From Cranoglanis bouderius (taxonomy: Eukaryota > Chordata > Actinopteri > Siluriformes > Cranoglanididae), in contig CM042546.1 of NCBI GenBank assembly GCA_023630585.1, positions 21,467,810 to 21,531,809 of the forward strand: 64,000 bases of DNA, given 5' to 3'. The notes beneath the pieces were generated by a model. That model made no database searches and had not been told where the DNA came from. It was given only the letters and a program-made list of their open reading frames with translations. How positions within the stretch are numbered: position 1 is the stretch's first letter; every line of letters starts with the position of its first letter. The position numbers were made by a program, and so were the translations under genes. Below are positions 23,205 through 35,400 of this stretch, one piece after another.

Positions 23205-23312
23205 GAAAATCAAAGCAAACCAAACAGCAAATGAACCAAAAGTATCAATTTGGTTCCGATTCAGACCTGAAAAACGAACTAACAGGTGTGAAAGCACCGT
23301 AAGTAACTTTAT
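23205..23312 (-). repeat. Copy of dispersed repeat family J
   Basis: Contains AAACCAAACAGCAAATGAAC, a TATCAATTTGGTTCCGATTC piece and GTGTGAAAGCACCGTAA. The 60375-60500 copy matches it in order; 32255-32335 and 45885-45920 carry the complementary sequence. Confidence 0.65.
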
Positions 23313-24112
23313 GCAAATATGCAGTGTGAATAGAGGATAATTGACAAAAATACAATTAAAAAAACAAAACAAAAAAAAACAGGCGCCCTCAATGAGTCGT
23401 ATCATTTTGCATCATATGGCTAAATGTGAAAATCTTACGTGTGATGCACCACGTTGCTCTAATTCCATGTTCATTTGGAATAATTATACAGTACAATGAA
23501 AACAATGTAAAAGATATCCAAAGCCTTTTGATAAACACATTTCCAACGCTCCCTCTCAGAGACACATCCATTACACTGTCTATTAAATCTCTCTCAGGAC
23601 ATTTGGCCTCAGCTTTTAGCTCAACTATTTTCAGACATTTAAGACATGGAAGTGCAGGATGAGTGAGCTATGGGATGGATAGATGGACAAGCGACGGCCC
23701 CATTGTGAGTGAAATGGACCTGATGTCCATTACAAAAAGAATCAAAATCTCTCAGCATGCATTCATTTTCTCCCAACATTAAAACCAGCAGGGTTTTCCT
23801 CCTCACTCCGTGTCCTGTCAGCTTCCTCTGAACCGCTGAAAATCAAAAACAAACAAACAAAAAAAACTGCTAGGCACTGATCCAGTGCTGTTTTTAACAT
23901 GCCCCTGTTGACTCGGTTGTCCTTGACAGAACCTCTGTAGTCATCTTAACGGCCATTAAAACACTTTATTTAGCTCGAGTGAAGTTTATGAGATGAGCTC
24001 TGGGAGGTTTGGGGGATCAAGTGAACGTGAGAGAACATAACTTGTCCATAAACCAATCCAAGGTGACCAATCCAATGTCAAAACAATAAATAAATAAATA
24101 AAACAACTATGC
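23313..24112. other. Intergenic stretch, no feature supported
   Basis: Poly-A patches near 23360 and 23860; no gene or repeat family recognised. Confidence 0.4.
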
Positions 24113-24114
24113 TT

Positions 24115-24545
24115 GATACATTAAGCTAGCTTATACAGTATTTTCTGATTAATACCAGTGCTATCTAACATATTAGCTATGTTATTTTTTTATTTATTTA
24201 TTTTTTGCTAGGACTAGCTATCCTCAGGTTAGTATCTAATATTTTAGCTAACATTAATCTACCTTATATATTTTTTAACTGATACCACTAGACACTTTGC
24301 TAGGAAGCTAGCTAACATTAGGCTAGTAAGCTCAATAACTTTAGAGAAGCAAGCTAACTAAAGTTTCAGCTACCACACTAACTAATAATACAGTAGTATG
24401 CTAGCAAACTGCAAGGAATTAAGCTAGCTAATGTCAGGTAAACTATTGTGATGATTAAATCCAGTATTTAGCTTGCTAGTAGACTAGCTAACATTAACTA
24501 GGGAAGTAGCTAAATTTGGAATTAAGCTAGCTAATACTAGGTAAG
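24115..24545. repeat. Degenerate GCTAGCTAA-rich tandem repeat (G)
   Basis: Many diverged copies of GCTAGCTAACATTA, including near-perfect ones at 24308, 24424 and 24485. Spacing is irregular. Confidence 0.75.
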
Positions 24546-24559
24546 GGTTGGTGTAGACT

Positions 24560-24640
24560 GTTGAAGTCCCTGTGAATGAGCCGTTACTATAGAAATGATA
24601 ACGTATTAGGACAAGTGGCCTCGTTTACAAATCCTCCAGC
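24560..24640 (+). repeat. Fragment of MITE-like family H
   Basis: Holds AAGTCCCTGTGAATGAGC followed by GTTACTATAGAAATGATAAC and GTATTAGGAC, matching the family landmarks. Confidence 0.6.
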
Positions 24641-25700
24641 TTTACTTCATAAAAGATTCATGCGGTGTTTATGGATGCGTTCTGCATGCTCAGCGATTTC
24701 TCCTGATCTTCCTTCGCCTCCAGCAGCCATGTGGCATTACGCCGAGTGATCGCGCTTGTGGAAGCAATCATACTTTTACACAAAAAGAGTACCGTTTGGC
24801 GAGAACGTGTTTTTAGCACGCGCTACAGTCTGGAATCCACATGAATAATGTTATTTATTTAAAACGTTCCCCCCATATGAGCAGCAGGATACCTTGGACT
24901 GAATGTCAGAGTGTCGTCTTAAAGGTCGTTTCTTATGGAAGAGCAGCGGGAGGCTCCCCAGGTAAAGCACTGCAACAAACATTCATTCATCATGCACCAA
25001 AAACAAGCTGAAGCACTATATATATATATATATATATACAATTTATTTATTTATTTATTTATTTTTTGCGGAAACTTAACAATAAATTGCTTATGTTTTA
25101 AACAGAGGTGTATAAAAGCATGATTTGAATATGTTCTAATACGTTATCTTTTCTATTGTAACAGATTTAAATATGTGTAATCATTGATATGGTGATGTTT
25201 TCCGTTAGTTAACATTTCTGTAAGGAGTCTCCAGTGTGAGTGCTTTCTAATAGTCAGGGGTAAAGCTGTAACTTTAAGTTTTATGTCAAAACTGAGGAGT
25301 TTTTCTATGGAAGCCTGTTTATAGAGAATGATTGATGCTTTGTCGGTGCATTCTTTGTAACTCACTGAACGTCAAGCGGACGTCTAAGAAACTCGTAATT
25401 GTGAGAAACTCAAGTCAAAATTGTGTGATATGAACTCACAGTTGTGAGAAACAAATTCTGAGATATAAAGTCACATTTACCTTTTTTTTTTTTTTTTTTT
25501 TGTCCGTGGCGAAAATGGGCTTCCATAATTTTTTTTTCTTTTTAAATTAACATTGAGAGAGCTGCTATAATGTAACTAATAACCGGAACTAACTTGTTTC
25601 ACAGATGTTCCACAACGTTAAATGTATCTCTAAATGGATAAAAAGTAACAAAATGGCATTTTTGTAACAAGTAAAGATTCTAACAGTTGGCAAAGTGCTG
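24641..25700. other. Intergenic stretch with (TA)n, (TTTA)n and poly-T
   Basis: (TA)n at 25016-25037, (TTTA)n at 25041-25062 and poly-T at 25483-25501. No gene supported. Confidence 0.5.
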
Positions 25701-25702
25701 TT

Positions 25703-25852
25703 GTGTAAGAGGAATAAAACACTTCAGGACATGCTGTTGGAAGAAAATAATCAACTATGGCGTGATAACAGTAACTCATCAACTGCATCATCATACAACG
25801 TCATCGTTGATTACTTTACTACAACTGCATGTCACCGAGTGTTTTATTTTGA
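25703..25852. repeat. Fold-back MITE copy (family K)
   Basis: GAGGAATAAAACACTT at 25709 faces GTGTTTTATTTT at 25839. The loop has internal partial symmetry (GATGA and TCATC blocks). Related to 14084-14200 and 35068-35195. Confidence 0.65.
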
Positions 25853-25865
25853 AGCCTAGCGTTGA

Positions 25866-26045
25866 CGCCTCACGGCTCCTGAGCTCGGGTTACTGCCTTC
25901 TACTGCTCGGGTTCTTCCATGTTCATGTGGGTTTCCTCTGGGTTCTCTGGTTTCATCCCACCTCCCAAAAACATACCAGTAGATAGATTGGCATAAGATA
26001 TACACAGACTGTCCATGTGAATGAGTGTGCTGGACTGATGTACGT
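25866..26045 (+). mobile_element. Fish SINE fragment
   Basis: Carries GCCTCACGGCTCCTGAG, CTCGGGTTACTGCC, GTGGGTTTCCTCTGGGTTC and CATCCCACCTCCCAAAAACA, the head-to-body order of the SINE also present at 40130-40322 and 17280-17545. Confidence 0.7.
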
Positions 26046-28310
26046 GTTCCCTGTGCCGATGTGCTACAGCTATCTTGGACTTGATAATGTGATGAATTAC
26101 GGCCTCTGTTTTTTTTTGTTTTGTTTTGTTTTGGTTAAATACAACTGTATTTATTTGTTTAGAATGCCAGCCCTCTGGCTGTGTGAGACATTATCATCAA
26201 CAGCTTATGAATTGATGATCTCCACATAATCATTTCAAATTGACTTTCAACTCCGGGGCAAACCGAGACTCCGCTTCATAAAGTGCAACTTTCCCGCTGG
26301 TATAATGCTAATTCGATTAATGATACACTCCAAGGAACAATGTTATTATGGGCTTGTTTTAGTTCTGAGCCTGATATATTGCACATTCTGAGTATCAGTA
26401 CGTATGTTCCTTTTTCAGGAATGAAAAGCACACCCGTCACTCTTTACAACATCAGCGAGTTGATTTTAAAATGAACCGTGTTAGCTAGAGCTACATTAGT
26501 TAGCTTGGATCGAGTTTTGTTTCACTGTGGAAAAGCATCGTTTACACCGCACCTTGTTGTCGATAACTGATAGCGGTTGATCGTCAACAAAAACAACTCA
26601 ACTTGCGTTGACTGCAGATGTTTATTCTCGCATAGCCTGTTTTTTTTTGTTTTTTTTTTAAATGTTTACGATGTTTTATCACTTGTAGTGTAGGAAGATG
26701 CTATAGCTCCCAATCATGCTATTTTCGCATAGCTTTGATTTTTATCTTTACTCGCGAAATACCTCCAGATCGCCATCATTCCATGTTGTTTGGTCATTAG
26801 CGTGACTGGTTACGTCTCAGTGTCAGCTGGTAGTAGATGATGGTATTTTTTTATGAGTATGAATAAATGAGCATGGCCTGATAACAGTATCGATATCGAT
26901 GCATCTCTACATTAAACCACGATACTCTTGCGATATTCTGAGACAGAAGTAGTTCAAATCCCACTGAGCCGAACACAAATGGAAAGTGAATACCGTATTT
27001 GTTAGCAATCCACCTTTAAATCAGTCCTCACCTCTTTCTTTGTGCGTTTGGCTTCCAGCAGACTCTTATTAAATCCGATTTATTTATTTTTTTCTAACAT
27101 CCTGCTGCATGTTGATGTGAATACATGTTTTTTTTTTTGTAAGAATGCCAAAGGCAGCATGTAGTCATTTGTGCAAGATTAAAGGCTTTTTTCCCCATTT
27201 TATTTTATCAAGAGAAACACAGCTCATTTCTCCAGGAGCTAAATTCCTCCTCTAATTAGATCTCGATCCATTTTGTAAACAACCACATACAGAATTTCAA
27301 GGTCGCGCTGGTGTTAGTTTAGCTTCGAAAGCTCAGGCGATCCAGAACAGCGGTTCCTTTGCAACACACAACCTACACGTTCGCTAATTGGCGTGTAATT
27401 AGTGCTCCACCGATGTCACACGGATAAATCCGTGCGTAAATTAAATCGAAGAGACATTTTAAACACGGTGTCATTCACGACAACCTTGCGCGTGGTTCGG
27501 ATAAATCACTCCGACTGTCAATACCATTTCCGAGCAAAATGAAGTAAATGATAAATGATATTGTTGTCTGAGACGCAATTTAACGCGTTTTAATGAATAA
27601 ATGTACATCTTCTCACTTTCAGTATGGAAAGCATTATAAAAAATGAAGTTTACTTTTAAGCGCTCGTCATGAAGTCTGTATTAGACTCCAATATTTGCCA
27701 CGTTTGGACAGAAATCTGCATTGTATGACACTAAAAAGTCTTAGGAAGATACAGAGCCAGCGACACCATCAGTACCCTGAATATTTTCCCAAACTGGCGC
27801 ATGATAAGCCAGTCAAGGCTCATGAGGGACCGGATATAAAAGAGGATCTCTCCGGAGGGGAACAGGGAGAAGAGGGAGAACAGGGAGCTTGTCAGGCAGC
27901 AGTGCCAACATCACTAACAAGAAAATCCCAGCAGGAAAAGAAAAGAGAGAAAAAACAGAATTCTACCACAAAAACCCTGAGCGTTTATATTGGTGGACGG
28001 GATGGCTCCATGCTAAGAGTATAAATATTAAAACGGACTGATATTTATCTGTAAAAAAAAAAAAAAATGTTTATAAACTGTTTTTCTTTACATTTTTTTT
28101 ACTGACATGAATGGAAAATATAAACCAAATCAAAGAATTTGACGTAATGTTTTTTTTTTATTTTTATTAAAATTTAAAAAAATTAAAAATTATTTAAATT
28201 ATCTTCAAATTATTTTTCAATTTATGCTTACACACTATGGAGTGAAATTTGTGCCAAAAGAATTGAACATAACTTTTCAGGATATAAACAAAAAATATAC
28301 AATGAGAAAG
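26046..28310. other. 2.2 kb intergenic stretch, no gene supported
   Basis: A 109-codon frame at 27695-28024 has acidic and basic low-complexity parts, begins with TTG rather than ATG, and matches nothing I know. Poly-T and poly-A tracts recur (26640, 27128, 28053, 28150). Confidence 0.4.
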
Positions 28311-28320
28311 AAGAAAAAAC

Positions 28321-28626
28321 AAAGTTTTCCTTCACGCACCGCAAGTTTACGTTCGCCAATCTGGCACAAAGCTCTCGTATGGGCGGGGCTTAACTGTTAC
28401 TTCCCTCTCATTGGCTCATTGGTCACTCCCTGACCAGCAAGTAGAGACTTAATTGGCGCAAATTTTGGAGAGCGTTCTGGATGCGGTTCTCTGTATAGTT
28501 ATAGTGTTTGTACTTTGTAGTGGAAATGACTTACTTACTTACTTACAGTAAATTAGTTTGTAATTGATATTTGAGGTTTGGGTAGTCTCATACCAATTTT
28601 TTTTTCGAGATGAGCTCTCAGGAGTG

Positions 28627-28666
<40 letters not shown>

Positions 28667-28805
28667 CCTCAGCTGGACACTTGAGCTGTTGATCCAAATC
28701 TCACTAGCCAATGAGAGTAAAGCACTGTTAAGCCCCGCCCAGATGAGAGGTTTGTGCCAGAACGGCGAGCGTAAACTTGCAAAAGCATAAGCGAAAACTT
28801 TGAAG
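28321..28805. mobile_element. Fold-back/MITE with about 100-bp inverted arms
   Basis: Left arm 28321-28420 and right arm 28700-28805 are diverged inverted copies: GCAAGTTTACG, CTGGCACAAA, GGGCGGGGCTTAAC and CTCTCATTGGCT all recur as complements. No coding frame lies between them. The loop holds a (CAT)n tract. The elevated GC and CpG content of the arms contrasts with the flanks. Confidence 0.8.
28627..28664. repeat. (CAT)n microsatellite
   Basis: About twelve uninterrupted CAT units in the loop of the fold-back element. Confidence 0.97.
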
Positions 28806-29050
28806 GCATAAATGGAAACTCTGGCAGCGCATTCATAAACCGTGATTAGCGAAAAGGAAGCTTAGAAAACTGATAACAAAGAATGCTGTTTATGTGAAGA
28901 CCATGTTAAATATTTACCACTGTGTTCACTGTTTTTATTTTCAAGCAAAAAAAAAAAAAACAACAACAGTGAAAACACATCATATTCCCATAAATGTTAA
29001 ATAAACATCTGCTTACAGAAAACTTCACCATATCAACATTTATTTTTTTA
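28806..29050. other. Spacer, no feature supported
   Basis: A-rich run at 28947-28966; nothing else seen. Confidence 0.4.
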
Positions 29051-29054
29051 ATTC

Positions 29055-29125
29055 GTTGATGTGGAGCATCTGTCATACAAGTCCCTGTTACTATAGAAAC
29101 GAGTGAATTCATATAAAAATATGAT
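29055..29125 (+). repeat. Fragment of MITE-like family H
   Basis: Carries GATGTGGAGCATCTGTCATA, CAAGTCCCTGT and TACTATAGAAACGAG, as in the 33425 and 24560 copies. Confidence 0.55.
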
Positions 29126-30298
29126 TTTGTAGTAATCTGCCTAGTTATCTCATTTTTAGACATTACATTTCAGTAAGAACACACTGACTGTGCTCTCTGT
29201 AGCCCACCATCTGAAATGTATTGATGTAGAGTGGTAAAGTGAGACAGACCCCCCCCCCCCCCCCCGATGCTTTCTTTTTACACCAAGTCTTTAATAACCA
29301 TAACTTCTGACAGATGAACAGGTCTAACAAGTCTATAGTGAATGCACGGCGGCTCGGGAGCCATTGCAGCTGATTATCTTTATCGGGAAATGTTTATTGC
29401 ACGGCTTCCCTGGCTAAATATTTCCCAGCATGCAGCGGGAGGCAGTGGAGAGGAGCTGAAGCCATCAGCTTTCAGTGATTGAAGAGGAAGTCATCGTTCA
29501 TCAGTCAGAAGGCTCATATAGAGACACTCGGAGACCTACAGCAGGGCTGATGAGTTCAGTTTGGATGTGAAAGCCCATCTCCCATCTTTTCACCTCGCTG
29601 AGGGTCTCTCGTTATAAAAGATAACCTTTAGCTTTTTTCTAATTAAACACACACACACACACACACACACACGCATGCTTCTACTGTGAAATGCAAGCAG
29701 AGCCGACACACTGATTTGCCCAGATAACTATGGGTGAGAAAAATCGAACCCATAATAAACACTGAACTGCAACAGCGCAGGCATTTAATTTAACTCTTCT
29801 TTTCTCAGACATTCAAAGGAGTCCAAGATGCAACTGTAGCAAATCCACTGGATAGCTGTAAACAGAGCTGTTTCTTGCTATAAACAATACGACCGGCTGC
29901 TTAGGGCCTCCAGACCACCAGGGGGCCTCGTGCAAAAAACAAATATGTAAAAAACCACACTTTAATACCATTTAGCGAAAGAAAAAAAAAAGGTTTAAGT
30001 CACAAGGCATTCCCTTGTGGTGTGAAAATAAAAACTGCAATTTACGTAACTAAATTAGACAAATAACGTGAGAAGATCATGGAGACGCAGTGATCGTGAA
30101 GTGCTCATATCTATCCAGGGTGGAAAAACACAAGAAGCGGGGAAAAAATGCAAAACAGGAGAAACGGATCCAGAATACCGTTAAGAAATTAATGCTAAAT
30201 AGTTTAGTCAGTTTCAATAGCTAGCTAGTACCTAGAGTAAGAAGTGTTAGGCTAACACGTTAAGTTACAACTAGCTACGATAACAGTAGCCTGTTGAC
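29126..30298. other. Intergenic stretch with poly-C and (CA)n
   Basis: Poly-C at 29249-29265 and (CA)n at 29647-29672. The rest shows no gene signal. Confidence 0.5.
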
Positions 30299-30299
30299 T

Positions 30300-30835
30300 A
30301 AAGGTACGTTCACACATACACCAACAAAGCGACCGGAGACCATTCATTTTCAATGAGAGCTGGTGATTTCCGGCGACATGAGCAACAGCAACTAGACGTG
30401 GGCGTGTCCAGTGGCACGACAAAGTTGAGAAAAGTTTAACTTCATGCAAATTCGGAACGACTTGGTGCAGCGACTACCAAATGGGAGTGAAGACAGTAGA
30501 GCGCACGTGATCTGTGATCCGCCATGCTGCCTGCGAATACGAATTGTTTCATGGACCCAGACAGTCCGGAGCTTGCGCTTTCACCACAGATAGGTGGCCT
30601 CAATGGCAAAGAGCACACACTGCTTCTCCTTCATCTCGTAGCATATGATGCATATATACACTGGTGACTTTTATATACAAACGCTCTCCCTCCAGAATGT
30701 TTCATTTTAAAGTGGAATGCTAGTTGTGCCACCTACTTATAAATGTTACTATGGCAACCAGTAGTAGGAACGACTTCTGGCGACTTCATAGTACAGCGAA
30801 ACATGAGTAACCTAGAGGTCTTTTCAGATCTATAG
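30300..30835. mobile_element. MITE, GTTCACACATA-type end
   Basis: Begins AGGTACGTTCACACATACAC followed by CCAACAAAGCGAC and CATTCATTTTCAATGAGAGC, the opening of a MITE I remember from cyprinid and catfish DNA. The right part repeats the theme of CGACTTCTGGCGACTTCATA near 30770. The right inverted end is decayed, so that limit is approximate. Confidence 0.6.
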
Positions 30836-32250
30836 TGACTTTTTCCAGTCAAGATTTTCATCCTAATTTCTGTTTAGCTGAATGTTTAATATTTACAATC
30901 TGAATATCAGAGCAATCCTGACAAATCGGTCTTGAAAGACACTTGCCTGAAAGATGGTAAGAGCAAAACAGCCTCAAAAACAGCCTTGGGGTTGTTAACC
31001 TGTAGTATTGGCCAGGCTTTTCTGTATTCTGTAGTCATTCTGTATAAAGTCACTTAGACTTTGTCCTTCCATCATACACTGGGATGCCATTTTATTAGGG
31101 ATACTAATCTTGGCTAATAAACTGGCAGCTCAGGAGGAAGACATCAAGCCAACTTTATCCAAAGTGACTCATTTAGGGGCATTACAGCGACAAAGAACTC
31201 TGGACTGAAAAAACTCAAACTTTGCACCCAAGTTGTACTAATAGTGTCCATGGGCAAACTTTAAGGAAGGATTTAAAGAATGTGCCAAATGCAGTATTCA
31301 CATAGCAGACCCAAGACTGTAATTTTATTCTGTGTTTCACTCCAGGTTCACAGACTCGCCAGAGAAGAACAGCTGCACAGCCGGGTGCTAAAAAGCAGCA
31401 TATTACACTCGAGAGCACCCGAGACCCAGTCATGATGAGCTCTAGGGACCATTATAGTACTTTTCCCCCCCCTAGAAATACCTCACTACCTACTCTTACA
31501 CCATCCCCGATCACTGAATGAAAGGCTATGAAGGAGTGGTGAATGGAATCAAGGTTGGTCTGGCTAATCAGTTACAGTAGGTGTTGCATTGGGGGTGAAC
31601 TGTGAAGTACTGTTCTCCAGGAACTGGGTTGATGGAATATATAGATGACTAATCAAAGCCAGAAGATGATATCATGCCAGTAAGTGCAGGGGTGATGGCT
31701 TTTTTGGTCTGGCTGGTTGGGGTTTGAAGGGTGAAGAAGGATATGGAGGAAGGATATCTTTCAGGAATGGCGCAGATGCTTTGGTTACCTTCTACCAGAC
31801 AGAATAAAGAGTAAAGAGCCATTGATGGGGTGGAAGGACATCAATAATTCTGTTAAATTAACATCTATACCGTTGTGTAATTCGTACAATGATAATCATA
31901 TTGTTAGTGGAAACACTCTCTCTCCTCCCACCACACAAACCTCCATCTCTCATATGACTCATATGTCACACCTCTACAGTACTGCTTTCCTCTGGAGCAC
32001 TACAACGTTAGGTTGAGCTGGTGTTGCGGTGGACGGGGGGGCTATTACATTCAATTTGTTCATTTATGCAGCAATTAGAGCTGGGTCGAAACGCTCCAGA
32101 GACTAACCACACGATAATCACAAGTAAACTCGTTATTAACAAACTGTAAGCAGGCTTTAAATCAGGACAATTGTATTACACGAAAATAGAACCTTTTTGT
32201 TGTTTTTTTATTTACACACAATTGCAAGGTCAACATTACATGGAACAGTC
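30836..32250. other. Intergenic stretch, no feature supported
   Basis: No recognisable repeats; the ORFs are short and without motifs. Confidence 0.4.
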
Positions 32251-32254
32251 TCAT

Positions 32255-32340
32255 TATCAGTTTGCCGAGTCTGAATTTGATTCATTTGATTCATTTGCTG
32301 TTTGGTTTGGTTTCGTTTCACACTGCATATAGTTAAACGA
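32255..32340 (+). repeat. Copy of repeat family J
   Basis: GAGTCTGAATTTGATTCA, then TTCATTTGCTGTTTGGTTTG and TTTCACACTGCATAT; complementary to 60375-60440. Confidence 0.65.
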
Positions 32341-32649
32341 AGCAAAAAGTGAAATAAAATACATTGTCCGAAGAGGATGTAGGGCAGAAAATGGCCTTGT
32401 AAAACTCTTTCATTCATTAGTCCAAAATATGGCGATGGAAAAAGTAGTGTGTTGAAATCACAAAAGGAGAACACGGAAAAATGATAGACTAGTTTAAAAC
32501 ATTTTGTATATGATCCAGCATTTATTTTCTCATGGCATTTGTGAAGCGCTACAGCTTTGTCATTTGGCTCAGATCGCATCTTCCAAAATAAATAAACAAA
32601 TAAATAAATAAACAAATAAATAAAATGGTGCAACTCAAATTAAAAGACA

Positions 32650-32790
32650 TGGCTTGTTTGTTTCACTTCCTGCTGGTGAGTCGATTCAGAGTTGAATCAC
32701 TTTCTCACTAGAGTTCACTTGACGAACCAGATTGAGACCACCTCGCTCAGGTGCTCTCGGAGTGTGATTGCCAAAGAGGAGAACACACGG
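32650..32790. repeat. Other arm of repeat family J
   Basis: GGTGAGTCGATTCAGAGT, GAGTTCACTTG and GATTGAGACCAC recur at 42405-42460, indicating a shared element half. Confidence 0.6.
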
Positions 32791-33420
32791 CAGACACACT
32801 AAACACTGCATATGTGAAAGCACTGGAAAAGAGTTCCACGTGCAAACTGATCCAATTCCCAATCGTCCGTTTGCAGAGTTCATATTTGGCAAAGCTTCTC
32901 CGCTGATGAAAGGCACCGAGATGAATAACCTGAAATCTAATCGAGCAGCAGGGCTGAACCTGAACCGCACACATTAGAATGAGAACTCTTCCTGGAATGG
33001 AATATTGTCAATTACTGTAAACCAGGCTGAATGATGAACGCTGCTGAACTTCAGCTGCTTCAGCTCAAAGAGTCCCACAGGAACCATACTCAGGGTTCTA
33101 CTCAGTTTTAGCTCTATAGGGGTTGGATAACAGCCAAGCAGCTATTATTAGTACAGCAAAAAAACGTGTCAGACCTGAAATGTGAAGAGTTTATTCAGTA
33201 AATGCTCAGATTACTGTCAGGGGAGAGTTTTAACAGCTCGGGGTATTGAGGGGTAATGATGTCTGGATTGAGAGGAAAAGTACCAATTTGTATAAAAGTC
33301 TGAATGTCACCTGCTACTTTCCATCAGAAACAGTAAAGAAGTGATGATGCTTACACTAAACGGACACGGATATGTTTTTTTTTTTTAGAAGACCTCATGT
33401 AGACCTCTATCCTAAACACA
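32791..33420. other. Intergenic stretch, no gene supported
   Basis: The overlapping frames at 32686-32977 on both strands show no conserved motif. Confidence 0.4.
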
Positions 33421-33424
33421 CTCA

Positions 33425-33495
33425 GTTTATGTGGAACGTCTGCCGTACAAGTCCCTGTGAACGGGCTGTAACCTTATGGACAGGGTAGGGGGTGC
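33425..33495 (+). repeat. Fragment of MITE-like family H
   Basis: TATGTGGAACGTCTGCCGTA, then CAAGTCCCTGTGAACGG and CTGTAACCTTATGG. Confidence 0.55.
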
Positions 33496-34189
33496 CAATA
33501 CATTGTGGCGACTACGGTCTGTAATTTTTTGCCTACTTTATAAAACAGGGAATCAGTGTGCATGAAATGGAGTCATTTGAAATAAGACACCGTATCTGTA
33601 CTTCCCTGCTGCATATCCATGTTGTATTACAAACCATTAAGGTAATTTCCTTAATGCTTTAAGTTCAGGAACCATCCACCTCAGAATATATATATATATA
33701 TATTACCCATAATTCCCTTTCTAGCTTCTCTTTTATCTAATAAAAAACAGGAACGGATCCATAAATCTCAGTAAAGCAGCGGACTCCAGCCCAAATGGGA
33801 ATAAGTTTATATTTATCAGCAGCCACAGGAGCTGAAATCACATCAGTCTGATAAGAAAGCAGGCACATTTTAAAAATGTAATATCCCCAAAGCGATACGT
33901 TACGAACAGCGAGCATAACCAATGACGGATCGGTAAGATCAATCGTCCAGGCGCGCAATTCATCTCAGGCACGCATTGAACAAAGAACTTCGAGAGTACT
34001 GAATCACGTCAAACACAGACACAGGGTTCTGCTAGCACAGAACCGTAAGGCACACTCCAGTCCTGATTAACGGCCACATATATTAACAACACACGCTCTG
34101 GAAACGTTTAATTTTATTAAAGGCATCAGGCTAATTCACACATGTAACTCCTTTAATTTAATTAAAGATAAGTAAAAATACTTCCACAT
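33496..34189. other. Intergenic stretch, no feature supported
   Basis: A short (TA)n run at 33687-33703. Nothing else recognised. Confidence 0.4.
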
Positions 34190-34720
34190 TCAGTGTTTTT
34201 TAAACAGATTTTCCTTACAGAGTTATGTTTGTGTGTTTCTGTTATGTTTGAGTTCTGTTTACATTTATGGTCAGCCAGTTCCCGCCTCCTTGCCCGTTTT
34301 TGAACTTTGTTACATTGGTGCCGAAACCCGGGAAGTAGGGGGGCATGCAGTCGGAGCGCCCTCGCCCCTGTGGGAGGATTGCGGCACCGAGGAATTGTGG
34401 TGCTGGAGCGGTTGCCGGAGGAGTCACTGCTGTCCACCGGGAGGTGGAGGTGCGGCTGCCATCCGCCTGAAAAGGGGAGGAGCCATAGCTGTCTGCCAGG
34501 AGGTCTAGTGCCAGCGCACGGCGTCCTGTGGGATCGCTTCCTGGCTGGAATCAGATGACCGCATGTCTGGGGACCGGAATAAGCTTTTCTTTCTCTCTCT
34601 CTCCTCTCTTTCCCTCTTGCTCTCTCTCCCCTCGTCTCTCTTTCCGCTCGCAGGATGCAGGGCCGGCCGGCCGAAGAAGGCGTGGCCGAAAGGCAGCACC
34701 TCTCCTCCAGAATGGTGAGA
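34190..34720 (+). mobile_element. LTR-retroelement 5' relic: LTR end, PBS and leader
   Basis: Sequence ending TTACA at 34314 is followed one base later by an 18-nt primer-binding site (34316-34333). The leader after it is GC-rich, ends in a long CT tract with GCTCGCAG at 34652, and has no gag frame. Only the end of the LTR and the leader survive; no reverse transcriptase or integrase is present nearby. The GC content is far above that of the flanks. Whether the source was Gypsy-like or retrovirus-like cannot be told from this piece. Confidence 0.7.
34316..34333 (+). promoter_or_regulatory. Primer-binding site matching tRNA-Phe
   Basis: TGGTGCCGAAACCCGGGA is the exact complement of the 3' terminal 18 nt, including CCA, of vertebrate tRNA-Phe(GAA) as I remember it. 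It is placed just after the presumed LTR end, the normal position for priming minus-strand DNA synthesis. Confidence 0.8.
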
Positions 34721-34721
34721 A

Positions 34722-34825
34722 TGGTGAGAAAATAAATGAATCATATGTAAAAATTACATGAAAATAAATGCATCAAAATGAATCATGTGTCAAAATCACT
34801 TGAAGAATCATGAAAAAAAGAAAAC
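34722..34825. repeat. Short array of repeat F
   Basis: Repeated GAATCATGTGT and ATCACTTGA-like words with AAATAAATG between; complementary in theme to the longer array at 61375-61870. Confidence 0.6.
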
Positions 34826-35060
34826 ATTGGAAATGTGTTGTGTACGTTTGTGTGGGTTTTTTTTTTAGCCCAGCGGTGGTGAAAGTGAGTCAGGCTGCTG
34901 AGAAAGAAATTCCACGAGCATTTATTGTTATCTCTACAAACACAAAAGACGCAACAACACTGAAAACACTTTTATTCTCATCATTTCTCCGAGCATGTCT
35001 CGCTGTACAATCATAAAAGCGGATCAGTGACTCCTGACTAAGAACCATCCAGTTTCTCTG
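34826..35060. other. Spacer, no feature supported
   Basis: Nothing recognised. Confidence 0.35.
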
Positions 35061-35067
35061 TGCGAAC

Positions 35068-35400
35068 TATGTAAGGAATAAAACACATAGTGCTGTGCTG
35101 TTACAGGAGAATCATCAGTGATGGAGAGGTGTGAGGATGCAGAGTCACTGCTGATTACGTTCCTATAATGGCACGTCCCTAAATGTTTTATTCCTCTTAT
35201 ACCACAACAACTTGCCACATGCCTGAAAAATTGAAGTTACAGCTTAACCTCTGACTCTTACAAAATGCTGACACTGGAGACTCCTTTCATAAATTTCCTT
35301 CACCATGTCAATGATTATACACTCAGATTATGCATAGCACATTAATTAATCAAAATCTTCTGACCAATCAGAATCCAGAATTTGACAGCACTGTGAATGC
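35068..35400 (+). repeat. Most complete copy of MITE-like family K/H
   Basis: GGAATAAAACACAT at 35077 faces ATGTTTTATTCC at 35188, followed by CTCTTATACCACAACAACTT, AAGTTACAGCTTAACCTCTG, GACACTGGAGACTCCTT, and finally CTTCTGACCAATCAGAATCC at about 35368. This joins words seen separately in the shorter copies and suggests that K and H are parts of one element. Confidence 0.65.

Noticed and set aside
27695..28024. 109-codon plus-strand frame with mixed charge
   Set aside because: It begins with TTG, has a stop just upstream and no credible splice sites in frame. The C-terminal half is low-complexity, and I recognise no family.
34233..34558. Several long overlapping ORFs in GC-rich DNA
   Set aside because: They lie in the retroelement leader after the primer-binding site; open frames are expected from high GC, and no gag-like motif is seen.
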